A stretch of 36,743 nt of DNA. It comes from Amphimedon queenslandica. Its lineage: Eukaryota > Porifera > Demospongiae > Haplosclerida > Niphatidae. Positions 1 through 10,300 of this stretch are shown piece by piece (the first letter of the stretch is position 1; each line of letters starts with the position of its first letter). Below the pieces are notes generated by a model that was not told the origin of the DNA, did no database searches, and was given only the letters and a program-made list of their open reading frames with translations. The stretch lies in contig NW_003546468.1 in assembly GCF_000090795.2 (NCBI RefSeq), forward strand, positions 88,947 to 125,689, read 5' to 3'. The position numbers were made by a program, and so were the translations under genes.

Positions 1-1962
1 AATAGCAACATCATGTGGAATGTACAGTTCTGCACATTTATCCAGCTTTCTGTCAATGTGTACCCACACAATAGGAGTGACTGGTACATAATCACCAAAC
101 TTAAACTTATCACTGAAGAGACATGCTCCAAACCATACAGTAGCTGACTCTTGTACTGCTCCCTCTGGAATAATGAGAGTCACTCCATACTGACTACAGT
201 GATACACTAAACCACTAATGTCTAATGATAGCTTCTGTAGCTCACCAAATGCACCTAAACAAATAGAAATAAAATTCGCATAATCATTTTATAGAATAGC
301 TATACCTTTTATTTTTAGAAATAGCTTTTCATTGGCTGTGTTACATGTTTGATCATTGGTTCTGTTTGTCAATGAGTCTTTCCCTGCATCTTTTAATATA
401 AAGTTTGTAGATCATAGTAATGTCTACTTACAGCACATTGATTCCATATCAAATTGAGACTGTGATGATCTGTCACTTTCACATGATAGCAATAAAGCTT
501 GTAATATTAAGTTTTTAAAATTATAATTCTAATTGAATTTCGTCATTTACCTGTCTCTACTTTTGGCAGAAGTGTCTCGTTTATATCATCATTACTACTT
601 ATAGATTGTGTGGACAGAGCAAACCTATTATCTGTATAATAATAATAATAAAGATATTATAATATTATAGTTAAATTAAATGTATATACCTAAATGCAAT
701 TGATTATCAGTAGAGGTAAAACACAAATTCCTACATGTAGATTTTGATACAAAATCTTCATGTACAAAAGATTTTTCACCATCATCATCTGATTCAGAGT
801 TTGGCTTCTGTCTAAGATTGTTTAGATTTGGTAAATTGGTCTCATTTTGATAATTTATGCTACAAATTTCTCTTCTGCCTTGCTGCTTTTTATGAAGGAT
901 ACTCTTAGTCTTAATACTACTAAGAGTAGATATACGTGTAGATCTACGTCTAGTCTTCTTACAATAAAGACGATAAGTGAAACAGCCTGCTATGATTGTC
1001 AGAATGATGTACGTGGTTTCACTCAAAACAAAAGCAATGAAAATATCTGGAGTAAACTTTGAAATTGTAAAGAAATAATTTATAGATGTTCTATTGGATG
1101 GTTTGATAAGAAAATAAGTAATTGCCTCATGACTGCATATAAAGGTATTGCATACATCAATTCGACAAGAAGTTATATTATTACAAGTGGTTTGCTGCTG
1201 AAGTCCAGTAGTATTATAATATATCCGTAAAACAGAAGCATTGGCTTGTACAGTAACACCACTCTGTAATTGTATACCAACATAGTACTGCCCAGGACTT
1301 GTGATGTTAAAAGAAAAAGATGCTGTTGCAGGTTCCATTGTGTTTGCTGACACAAAACAATGTGAGTCGTTGTATACATTGCTGCTATTTGACATCAGAA
1401 AACTGTTGTATTGTGTTGCACTTGCATAAAGGTAGAGACAAGCTGAATATGTAGTGTCTATTGAAGTTATTATCATTAAGTTGTACATGATTGAAGAGCC
1501 AGAGAGCAAATAAATAGGCTCATCACTTCCAAGATAGTTAAGAGCTCCTCTATACTCTGATTCAGCCTCTGACAAACTTAAGGGAATTTGCTCTAAAGGA
1601 AGATAATCTGTGATAGTCGGTATATTCACTGATGCTAAGGGGATGACAATGTACATGAAAGGTCTTTGTTCTGCATTCAAAGAAATGATGTTACAGATGA
1701 TATTGGGTAGTCTGACGAGTCAACTTCTAGATCTATAAGAGCAGAGCTGTTGCCTAATATATCACCAACTTCAAGAGGATACTTATTAGAATCTTCATTA
1801 ATAGCAGCAATGGTGGCAAAAAAAACAAAAAGCACAGCAGCACAAATGGAAGAGATAAGGTATAAAACACAAAAGACTTTACAGAACACAGACCATGATC
1901 TCACAGTGTTAGACATATCTGGAAGATGAAATTTATATAACACTTCAAGTAGAGTCCTTACC
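1..1962 (-). pseudogene. ZU5 transmembrane receptor paralogue, partial at left edge, frameshifted
   Basis: Same family and exon plan as the intact gene at 7338-11634. Exons seen on the minus strand: an upstream exon ending at 1962, then 690-1918, 551-631, 306-383 and 254 to beyond base 1. The first intron (1919-1961) is only 43 nt. The protein has a short cytoplasmic N-terminus (ATG at 1914-1916), a first membrane segment, an ectodomain rich in N-glycosylation sequons, a second membrane segment near 960-1030, a cytoplasmic linker, and the start of a ZU5 domain (motif IPEGAVQESATVW) cut by the window edge. Near 1680-1690 the frame breaks: the upstream frame ends at a TGA at 1677-1679 while the homologous downstream residues (from NAEQRP) lie in another frame. 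Alignment to the paralogue suggests a one-base loss in a T run. It may be a pseudogene, an assembly error, or a real frameshift; splice sites are otherwise intact. Confidence 0.75.
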
Positions 1963-1985
1963 TTTAGGCAGTAGTTTCCTTTTTT

Positions 1986-2016
1986 AACGACCTGGGGGCG
2001 TAGCCCCCAGGTCGTT
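1986..2016. repeat. Perfect GC-rich hairpin, 14-bp arms, 3-nt loop
   Basis: AACGACCTGGGGGC at 1986-1999 is exactly complementary to 2003-2016 around a 3-base loop. It is strikingly GC-rich in an AT-rich region and sits in the 5' leader of the left receptor gene, next to the 2015-2346 element. It is probably part of a dispersed repeat. Confidence 0.6.
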
Positions 2017-2346
2017 CCTATAATTGATTTCAACCACGTGCGATGTTTGTATATATATATATATATATTTGTATGTCCACACTTACATTTCTTCTATACA
2101 TGTTGTATTGGAGAAATAACAAGCCTTAGCAACCACCCGCCCACACTCCTTTATGTAGTGGGTGTGGTCACGGCAAACAAAATGGCGGCTTACACATGGG
2201 ACAAAGTTAAGAGCTTTCTAACAGCAAGAGAACATAGAGATACTGTCTAAAGACTTTTTTAGAAGCATTAGAAGGTAGAAAGAACCTCTATAAGTCTTAA
2301 TAATGACCAAGTTGTACTTGCAGGGTGGTGAAATCAATTATAGGAA
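2015..2346. mobile_element. Inverted-repeat element (MITE-like), about 330 bp
   Basis: An 18-bp perfect terminal inverted repeat, TTCCTATAATTGATTTCA at 2015-2032 and its complement at 2329-2346, brackets non-coding sequence with an (AT)n run at 2049-2066. No transposase is visible. It abuts a perfect hairpin (1986-2016) just upstream of the frameshifted receptor gene. Confidence 0.5.
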
Positions 2347-2478
2347 TATTTTTTACACTGTTACGCTTGTTCCATTTCTGCTTGACTAGTCTATAGTATT
2401 ACTTTTATTTTCTTAGCAAAGTAATCCGTTGCTAGGTTAAAGCTAGATACCCTAAATTGTAGTCTAATTAATCATAAA

Positions 2479-2642
2479 TTAATAATAATAATAATAATAA
2501 TAATAATGATGATGATGATAATAATAATAACTACATATAATTATTATATTATCTAATTTTCCTTCTTTATTTCTTTTAACTTATTTTTAACTTGTTTTGC
2601 CCTGTTTGTTGTATACTGTAAAGCTCTTTAGTGGTAGTAGTA

Positions 2643-2686
<44 letters not shown>

Positions 2687-2745
2687 TAGGTGAATGTAAA
2701 TATTGAGGGGGCGAGCATGAGCTATCAAATTGACTTGATTAATTA
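2479..2745. repeat. AAT/ATG microsatellites with a shared 3' block
   Basis: (AAT)n tracts at about 2479-2531 and 2639-2686. The second is followed by a block containing CTAGGTGAATGTAAA and GAGGGGGCGAGCATGAGC that recurs after an (AAT)n tract at 26893-26932. The microsatellite therefore belongs to an interspersed repeat rather than being simple slippage alone. Confidence 0.6.
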
Positions 2746-2830
2746 ATTGATTAATTCAATGATAAAATTAAAATGATACTGCTCTTACTCTAATGAGAGA
2801 AAAGAACATTTTTTTCTCTTTTTTGTGAGA

Positions 2831-3040
2831 CTATTGTATACTCGTTTATTTTCACGGTGGTAAATTTTTGCAAATCTTGCATTTCTAAAATTTTGCGGAA
2901 TTAATTTTCGTGAATTGCTTGCAGACTGCACCACATGGCAATGGAGAGCAGAATTTTGCAGTGAAAAATCTTTGTGAATGATCACAAACTGCAAAATTTG
3001 CGAAAATATTTTACCACAAAAATAAACCGGTATACGGTAT
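2831..3040. mobile_element. TACCGTAT-class MITE, copy a
   Basis: Imperfect terminal inverted repeats: a left end reading TATACTCGTTTATTTTCACGG and a right end whose complement reads ATACCGTATACCGGTTTATT. About 210 bp, no coding capacity. The centre holds a CACATGG motif. It resembles the other elements with TACCGTAT-like ends in this window. Confidence 0.55.
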
Positions 3041-3145
3041 TACCTTGTAAAGGATAACCGACAGAAGTTAATACTGAGTGGTCTTTAGTTTTTAAAAAGA
3101 TATTTTTACTCAAGAAGGAACAACAACTCTCAACTATAGCAATCA

Positions 3146-3147
<2 letters not shown>

Positions 3148-3187
<40 letters not shown>
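3148..3187. repeat. (TA)n microsatellite
   Basis: An uninterrupted run of about 20 TA dinucleotides. Confidence 0.9.
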
Positions 3188-3189
<2 letters not shown>

Positions 3190-3411
3190 TACATCCCATA
3201 CTTAGTACTCATCTCCCCTTCTCTCATTGGTCAGTGTTTCATTAGTCTCTTTAGCATTAACACCTCCTGCTGAGTAATTCTGCCTCTATAAGATATGTCT
3301 GGCACATTAGTAATTGTACTATGGTGATCCATTACATACCTGCATGCATATTCAGATCCAATCCTCATGGTTGGGGTCTGAACAGAACAAATATCACCTG
3401 TCAGTCACTGC

Positions 3412-5288
3412 TAGTGCTGGGCAATATTGAAAATTTTGAAACAATACAATATGATATGATAATCAACCAACAATTAAGATATCGATATCTATTATCAATA
3501 AGTTATTAAGCCACACTCATTAACTTTCATATTACTAAAACGGCTAAAGAAAGCTATTTCTGAAAACAATTATTATCACTATAAAGAATTATAATCTTCT
3601 TTGGCTTGATATACTTCAGGTACTTCATTTACTTCCAAAAAAAGTATAGTTTAGTAATTTTTGAGATATTACTGCTTTAGTTAATTAACGCTATGTAACG
3701 ATTATGTGGGCATGGTCATGTTATCTATGTTTTTCTTTAATTTTTAGTCTACACTTTTTTTTACATTTTTGTGTACATTTTTACATTTTTGTGTAAGGAT
3801 CCTTTATGGCTTCACTTCCTGTTACATCACTGATATAATTAAATTTGTTGTCAATTTGGTTATGAATCTAATTGAAATCATTCAAAATTTGAAACGCGGC
3901 TCTTAATCTGGAAGCACACATCAACTTTGAGGGAAAATTTACGTGAATAAAAATTTACCTGAGTAAAATCCCTGTGAATGATTTGTACAAAAATCAAAGT
4001 TGCTTTGTGGCTAAAAAGTGAAAATTGTGGCTGTGCAAGTAGAGGTGTATCTCCTAAACAGAAGCACAAATAAAACTCATTCTTTGTAGAAGCAAAGAGG
4101 AGAGTTTGTTCTATCTGTGTATGAAAAAATAAGGAGAACAGACCTTTCAAATTAAGGATTTTAGGTCGCCTAATTATGACCAAGTTTACAGCACTTTTTT
4201 GATAGCTATATCGGCTCCATTAAGACTGAAACTAGCAGGACATGTAGACTACACCTTCCTAAGTCTGTGGAAAGACTTTAGAGGTTCTAGATATTCTGTG
4301 AACGATTTGTACAAAAATCAAAGTCAAACAATTTTTATTAAACAAAAATATTCACGGCAACATATTTTTGCTTAAACTTTGCACATGAAAACCAAATGTT
4401 TATCTTTATGACAAGCAACTTCTCCTCTCTTAATGGTACTAGTTACAGCACTATTCAATTATCTATGTAAGAGAAATACCGTATTTCCTTGAATAGACCC
4501 CATGGTTACAATTAATTTCAGAAAAGATACAATTTAGGTTATTATTAGAGGGCAGGTACTAATAATTTCATCTGAGGCTAATAATTTTATCAGTTAATCT
4601 GTGAGGCCTCTCTCTTCTGTTAGGAAAAGTCTTTTTTACTACCTCGAGATGTTTAGAGAGCAGAGCTAGCTACTGGAAGGCAATGGAAGCTTTTAAACTC
4701 ACGAGAGAATGCCTAGCAATAGCGGTAGTACTTTGGTAGTAAATGAGGCTCTTTTCAAGTGTTCATATTCTTGGTTGTTTACAATGCTTTTGACAACTAG
4801 ATCAACCAAGGGATCAACTATTTGCTCAAGCTAGCTAGCTAGCTCAACGCATAGGCCACACCCAAAATTTATTTAAACTATTAGTAATATTAGGGCCCAG
4901 TGTATTTACTGGGTTTCCTTCAGCTCACAATTCATTACCCTCTGATTTACACTTTTTTAATTCCATGCTGTAAAGTTTAATAATAACAATAATAATAATA
5001 ATTGATGTTGTTATTAATTATGCAGGTACAATTAGAGGGCGGCTATTATTTCACTCAAAAGTTGACAGGTGCAGGGACTATTCGAGGGTGGGTGATAATC
5101 AAGGAAATACGGTAAGTAAAACATTGTGGCTATCAATTCTGACATGATTAAACCATACAATTTTCTACACTTCCGGTGTTTAGAGAAGTGTACTGTCTGG
5201 ATGTATACTGTTTCTTCAATATTGACAAATATCGATACCGCATTATATCAATTAAATATCATAAATTTTGATATATCGCCCAGCACTA
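3412..5288. mobile_element. hAT-like non-autonomous element with nested MITE
   Basis: Left end TAGTGCTGGGCAATAT (3412-3427) and right end whose complement is TAGTGCTGGGCGATAT match at 15 of 16 bases. The GTGCTGGGCGATAT style of end is known from hAT-like families. Flanks share only TCAC, so a target duplication is not convincing. The 1.9-kb interior has no recognisable transposase; it includes internal direct repeats (TTTGTACAAAAATCAAAGT near 3981 and 4308) and a complete second element at 4477-5114. Confidence 0.5.
4477..5114. mobile_element. TACCGTAT-class MITE, copy b (nested)
   Basis: A 16-bp perfect terminal inverted repeat: TACCGTATTTCCTTGA at 4477-4492 and its complement at 5099-5114. 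Subterminal GAGGGC/GAGGGCGG segments recur inside. About 640 bp, no coding capacity. It lies wholly inside the 3412-5288 element, so it inserted later. Confidence 0.7.
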
Positions 5289-6264
5289 TTCACCACCTAT
5301 CACCTACTAACAAAACCAAATAACCAATCATCAACCAATAAGAGATAATAAATAGTGCTGTCATTTTGAGGAAACTAAGAACCAAAGCTAGACTTCTAAT
5401 CAAGCTTATCTCACAATTTTAATTCTATCTATGAGAGGACTTATCTAGAAGAGTCTTAGATCAAACTACCTCGCAAACTACAGTATTATCTAAATTCTTC
5501 AACAAAAAAATTGTAGCTCACCAAAAATAATCTTGTAGAGTTTGCTTAAGCTTCCAGGCCTTACAGAGCTGATGGAATGGCTTTAGAGATGCTTGAGATG
5601 GCTTCTCTCTCTTATCTAGCTCAAAATTTTGTCCTGTCAAAGCGAGAATAGTTACTAGTTAATAGTAGTTAATTAATATTAAATAGTTAATTATTATCAT
5701 ACTGATACAGGCCACTACCCAAAATCAATAATTCAAGTCTGATGTCGCAGATTGGCATCAATGTTGAATCATGTCTGTTGCTCTGGCTGAACCAAGACCG
5801 TACTCCAGCATGGTTGCATCATGGATGATTATCATGATTGTATCATAACTAGACTCATTGCTTTGCAGGCTGCCCAAAATCCATGATACAGGAATGTATC
5901 AGGCTGATCATGATTGATATCAGTCATGATTCAAATTAAAATTCTTGGCTGTGTAGGTTCAGTTGACAAAGTATCCGAGTTTACAAACATACAAACATGG
6001 CAGCATTGACTGAATTTTATGATTGTGATGTCCTCATACCTTGCCACATATGTAGAAGTAAGTTAGTAGCATATTTATACTTTATTGTTCTTTTTTGTCT
6101 CGTAGGAAAACTTAGAGGCTTAGCTCTATAGCTTAATACATTAATGTAAGTATTAATGTATTATTATTAACTGTACCCTGTAGTCAGTATCCCATGTTTT
6201 TTCCAAAAATGGCTCAACTTGAAAATCATTCCAATTTTTACTGCAATTTATGGAGATATGATTT

Positions 6265-7034
6265 ATGGAGATAGACAGATATCAAGAGGTATAAGAGGAT
6301 TATTAATACTTACTATAAGCATTCAATACACATACAAATATTATTATTTTATTCTAATACTGACAGGTTGCTGCTGTTAATTGGAACACTCATCACCAAG
6401 AACCTGTAATGCTGGATGATCTGGTATTTATTATAAGTTTCATTTCTATTGTATTATTATGTCTCATTCCTTGCAGGATCTACTGGATAGCTATTATAAA
6501 GCTTTCTTATACATGTCAAGGAAAATTGAGAGCTCAAAGTATCATGTAAGTGTCTTAATATTACTGTTACAATCAATTTTTGATCTTAATTGCTTAGTTA
6601 AGTTCTATTATTAATAATGATTATATTTCTGTAGTTGGAGCACTGTCTGTTACCTGGACAAATCATTGCATTTAATAATCGTCGTTTCCTACACTCCAGA
6701 AACTCATTTCAACTGAACGGTGGATTCAGAAATTTTCATGTACAGTATAATGCACACATAGAGCACATGTACAAATGTAGTGGTATATAAAAGCATTATC
6801 TGTGTACCGTAGCCAAATTTTATTCTGTGATTGTATACTTGTGTACCAATGACACATGTTTAAAATTTAAATAATATTTATTTTATCAGTAGACACAACT
6901 GAATATACTGTTCTCTTTTCATTATGTAGACTACCTATGTGAACATTGATTACCTCAGAAGTCAGTTCCTTGTACTTGGAAAGGCTTTAGGTTTTAACGA
7001 GAGCCCAAAGAACATTTTCATGTCTACTCTGTGA
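6265..7034 (+). pseudogene. Gamma-butyrobetaine/trimethyllysine dioxygenase C-terminal fragment
   Basis: Five exons (6265-6288, 6367-6423, 6477-6545, 6635-6739, 6930-7034) with GT-AG borders stay in one frame and end at TGA, giving about 119 residues from the ATG at 6265. The sequence matches the C-terminal third of the BBOX1/TMLHE family of 2-oxoglutarate/iron oxygenases of carnitine synthesis: VNWN..HQEPV, then PGQIIAFNNRRFLHSRNSF, which carries the distal iron-binding His and the 2-oxoglutarate-contacting Arg, then the YVNIDYLRSQ terminus. The N-terminal domain and the HxD iron-binding motif are absent upstream. An in-frame TGA just before the start and a 15-bp tandem duplication (about 6248-6277) mark the broken 5' end. 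It is either a recent truncated copy or a gene whose 5' part was lost; intact splice sites leave some room for expression. Confidence 0.7.
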
Positions 7035-7337
7035 AATTTTGTACTTTTTATAATAATCAAATTAATTATTTTTATTGGTGCTAATCAGAATCTTCTTTTA
7101 CAATACAACAGAAGATAAGAGTTATTAAAACATCAAGGCCTAACTCATGAAGCTCAGTTTACAATCATCAAAAGTAAATAAAATCAATTCTGTAATAAAA
7201 ATATAAATCATGAAATCAATAGTAAAAACAAAAGTTCTAAAAAATCTTGTATAAGTGGCAAAATGGAATAATGTATATACTTTGTAAAATATAAAAATAG
7301 CACACATCACACACCTACAAAAACCATACAAAAACAA

Positions 7338-10300
7338 TTAGTTGGAAGCATGTTCTGCTGCCTCTGCATTATAGTCTTGCGTAGCCAGACTATCTGCATT
7401 AGTGGTAAGATGCTTCATGACATCTTGAGCCACTGCATGAGCTCCAATAGCATCAGACTGAAGTACCTTAATGACAGTACTCCATGTGTATGTGTCAGGA
7501 TCATTGTCCTTCCATCTATTAAAAACAGCAATGAATCTATCCATGGGATCATGATAAGTATCATAAAGACTCCTCAAGAAACTATCATCCAAATGAAGTG
7601 CTGTTCCAAATTGATAGAACTTGTCTTGAATTTTTGCTGCTACTAGGTTAGTAAGATCAACAATATCAGGAGGAGAGTTGACCTCTGTAAAAGTGGATTG
7701 AATGACAAAACTGTCTGAAATATGGAACACAACTTACTTGGTGCCTGTATTTCTTGTTGAATGTCTTCAGGTTTAAGATGGTAGTCTTTACAGAGATTAC
7801 AATAAACTCCCTTGTAGTGATCTTCAATATCTTCTGGTTCTGGTTCAGGTACAGGAGGAGACTCAAAATGATCCTTGACTCTGTGTGCTAAATCTTTAAA
7901 CCCAATCTTAGCAAGAGCTGCTGCTAAAGGCTCCCATGATTCTGATCTATTCTGATCCCTCCACTGTATTAAAACTTTTCTAGTATGTTGGATGGGATCA
8001 ATGCTTGTTAGTTCAATATTGTGAAGCTGACCAATAGCAAAACCCAGTATGTATCCAAAATCAAACCATTTTTCTTTTAGATTTCCTTCACTTGCAATAA
8101 TGCGAAGACAGTCACCCAGTAATGAATCATTAGCTAAAAATAAAAGACAGTGAAGCTAATTTTAAAAATAAAATTGTGTACCTACCATACGTCATTACAT
8201 CCATGGTGGATCCAGTACTGCTTGTAGATGAAGCTGGAGAAAGAAGTAATTGTATGGAACCTTCTAACAGAATTGTGCTTTTCACAGGAGGATGAACTTG
8301 ATTGAAGTGAACTATTACTTTTTGACTTTTTTCCACTACTGCATCTGATATAAACTGTATTCTGAAACGAGGAGGATAGGAGAGCTTCTTTTCTAACAAC
8401 TTAAGCCGTTTCAGCTCGTCTTCAGTGACTTCTGCAGCATTTTCACATCCCATCATTTGATAATAATCAATATCTTCACTAGAAATCTAGTGAAAATTAA
8501 ATAAATTATATTTAATATAAAATTTAATAGCACATTTATTTAAGCATACGTGGTCTTTAGAAAATCCAACTTCTTTTCTTTTCCAACCAGGGACACTATG
8601 TGGCTCAAAAGACAATGACACTTGACCATCACCAGTAAATGTGACTGGTTCATATGACAGTATATTAAATCCTTCCTTAGCACACTGGTCTTCAACAACC
8701 TATGAAGTATAAAGTTATTATTTATTCTTGCACTTAAATTACCTCTGTGCAACCTTCTTGTTGGCATAAAAAAATAAATTGTACTGATAATTCCCTTCCA
8801 TTTTTCTTATCAGCACGTGCTATTAAATACCTTCTGGGTATAAATTTGTATTCCCCTTTCTGGGCAGCAATGCAATTAGAGCAAAAATGAGGCGACAAAA
8901 TTTTAAAAATTTGTAACCCAGAAGTAGATTCAGCCTGTGATCCACAATTTTCTTGGAAACTTATAACATCAGAGCAATCATCATCATGAGCTGTTAATAC
9001 AGTGAACTGTTGTAGATTGGTATCACTGGAAATAGCAACATCATGTGGAATGTAAAGTTCTGCACTTTTATCCAGCTTTTGGTCAATGTGTACCCATACA
9101 ATAGGAGTGACTGGTACATAATCACCAAACTTAAACTTATCACTGAAGAGACATGCTCCAAACCATACAGTAGCTGACTCTTGTACTGCTCCCTCTGGAA
9201 TAATGAGAGTCACTCCATACTGACTACAATGATACACTAAACCACTACTGTCTAATGATAGCTCATGAACCTCACCAAATGCATCTAAATGCATAAAAAT
9301 TAGAAACAAAATTTGTAGACTATAGCTACTAATTATACCTTTTATTTTTAGAAATAGCTTTTCATTGGTTGCGTTACATGCTTGATCACTGGTTTGGTTT
9401 GTCAATGAATGTTCGCCTGAATATGGAGTTTTAAGTCAGTATTATAGAGCTATGTCTATACTTACAGTCATAGGGGTAGGAACAAACTAAAAGTTGGGGG
9501 GGCTAAGGTATTATTTTTACAATTGATCATTAATACATAGCATGTACTGAAATTAATACTGTCCAAAATATTGGCGTCTATGCTCATTAAATGTAACAAA
9601 TTCCTTTGCAATGTCCTCAATGTGTAAATCATCTGTATATTCTTTGTGTGTATGCAAAATAACTACATGATTAAGACATTGTTGAGTGCAAGTAGTTTTT
9701 AATCTCCGTCCTTAACGTCGAAAATGTATGCTCAGCTGAAGCTGATGTTGACAAAGTTGTTAAATAAAGAAGTTGAAGCTTGTGTATTTTTGAAAAAACT
9801 AATAAAAGTGTGTTCTTAGAAGTTAAACTAATGTATAAATTGTTTTACAAAACGAATCATCACACAATATGCACACATATAAGGATGATCTAAACTAAAG
9901 TCTATAGTGTTGATAATAGTAATGCATGTACATCACTTAAAGTTGGAGGGGCTAAGCCCCCCTTCAATGAAAGTTGGGGGGGCTTAAGCCCCTCCTGCCC
10001 CCCCTGTTCCTACCCCTATGCTTACAGTACATTGATTCCAAATCAAATTGAGGTTGTGATGATGCAATGTTATTTTCACATGACTGTAGCATTGAAGCTT
10101 GTACTGTTTTTTAAGTAATGAGTTGATAAAGTTTTTTTTTATTTTACCTGTTTCTACTTCTTGCAGGAACTGACTGGCCTCAATTGCACAAGCATCATTA
10201 CTACTAGTGGATGTCCAAGGAAACCTAGCCTCATTCCTAGACCCATCTATGAACTCACGCCGGATGAGAGGCCAACCCCGGTGTGAGTCTGGTACTGAAA

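Noticed and set aside
2182..2250. Short open frame MAAYTWDKVKSFLTAREHRDTV in a good start context
   Set aside because: 22 codons only, inside an inverted-repeat element, no continuation found.
5997..6057. Possible first exon MAALTEFYDCDVLIPCHICR with a good GTAAGT donor
   Set aside because: No downstream acceptor in the area gives a continuing frame into the dioxygenase exons; kept only as a curiosity.
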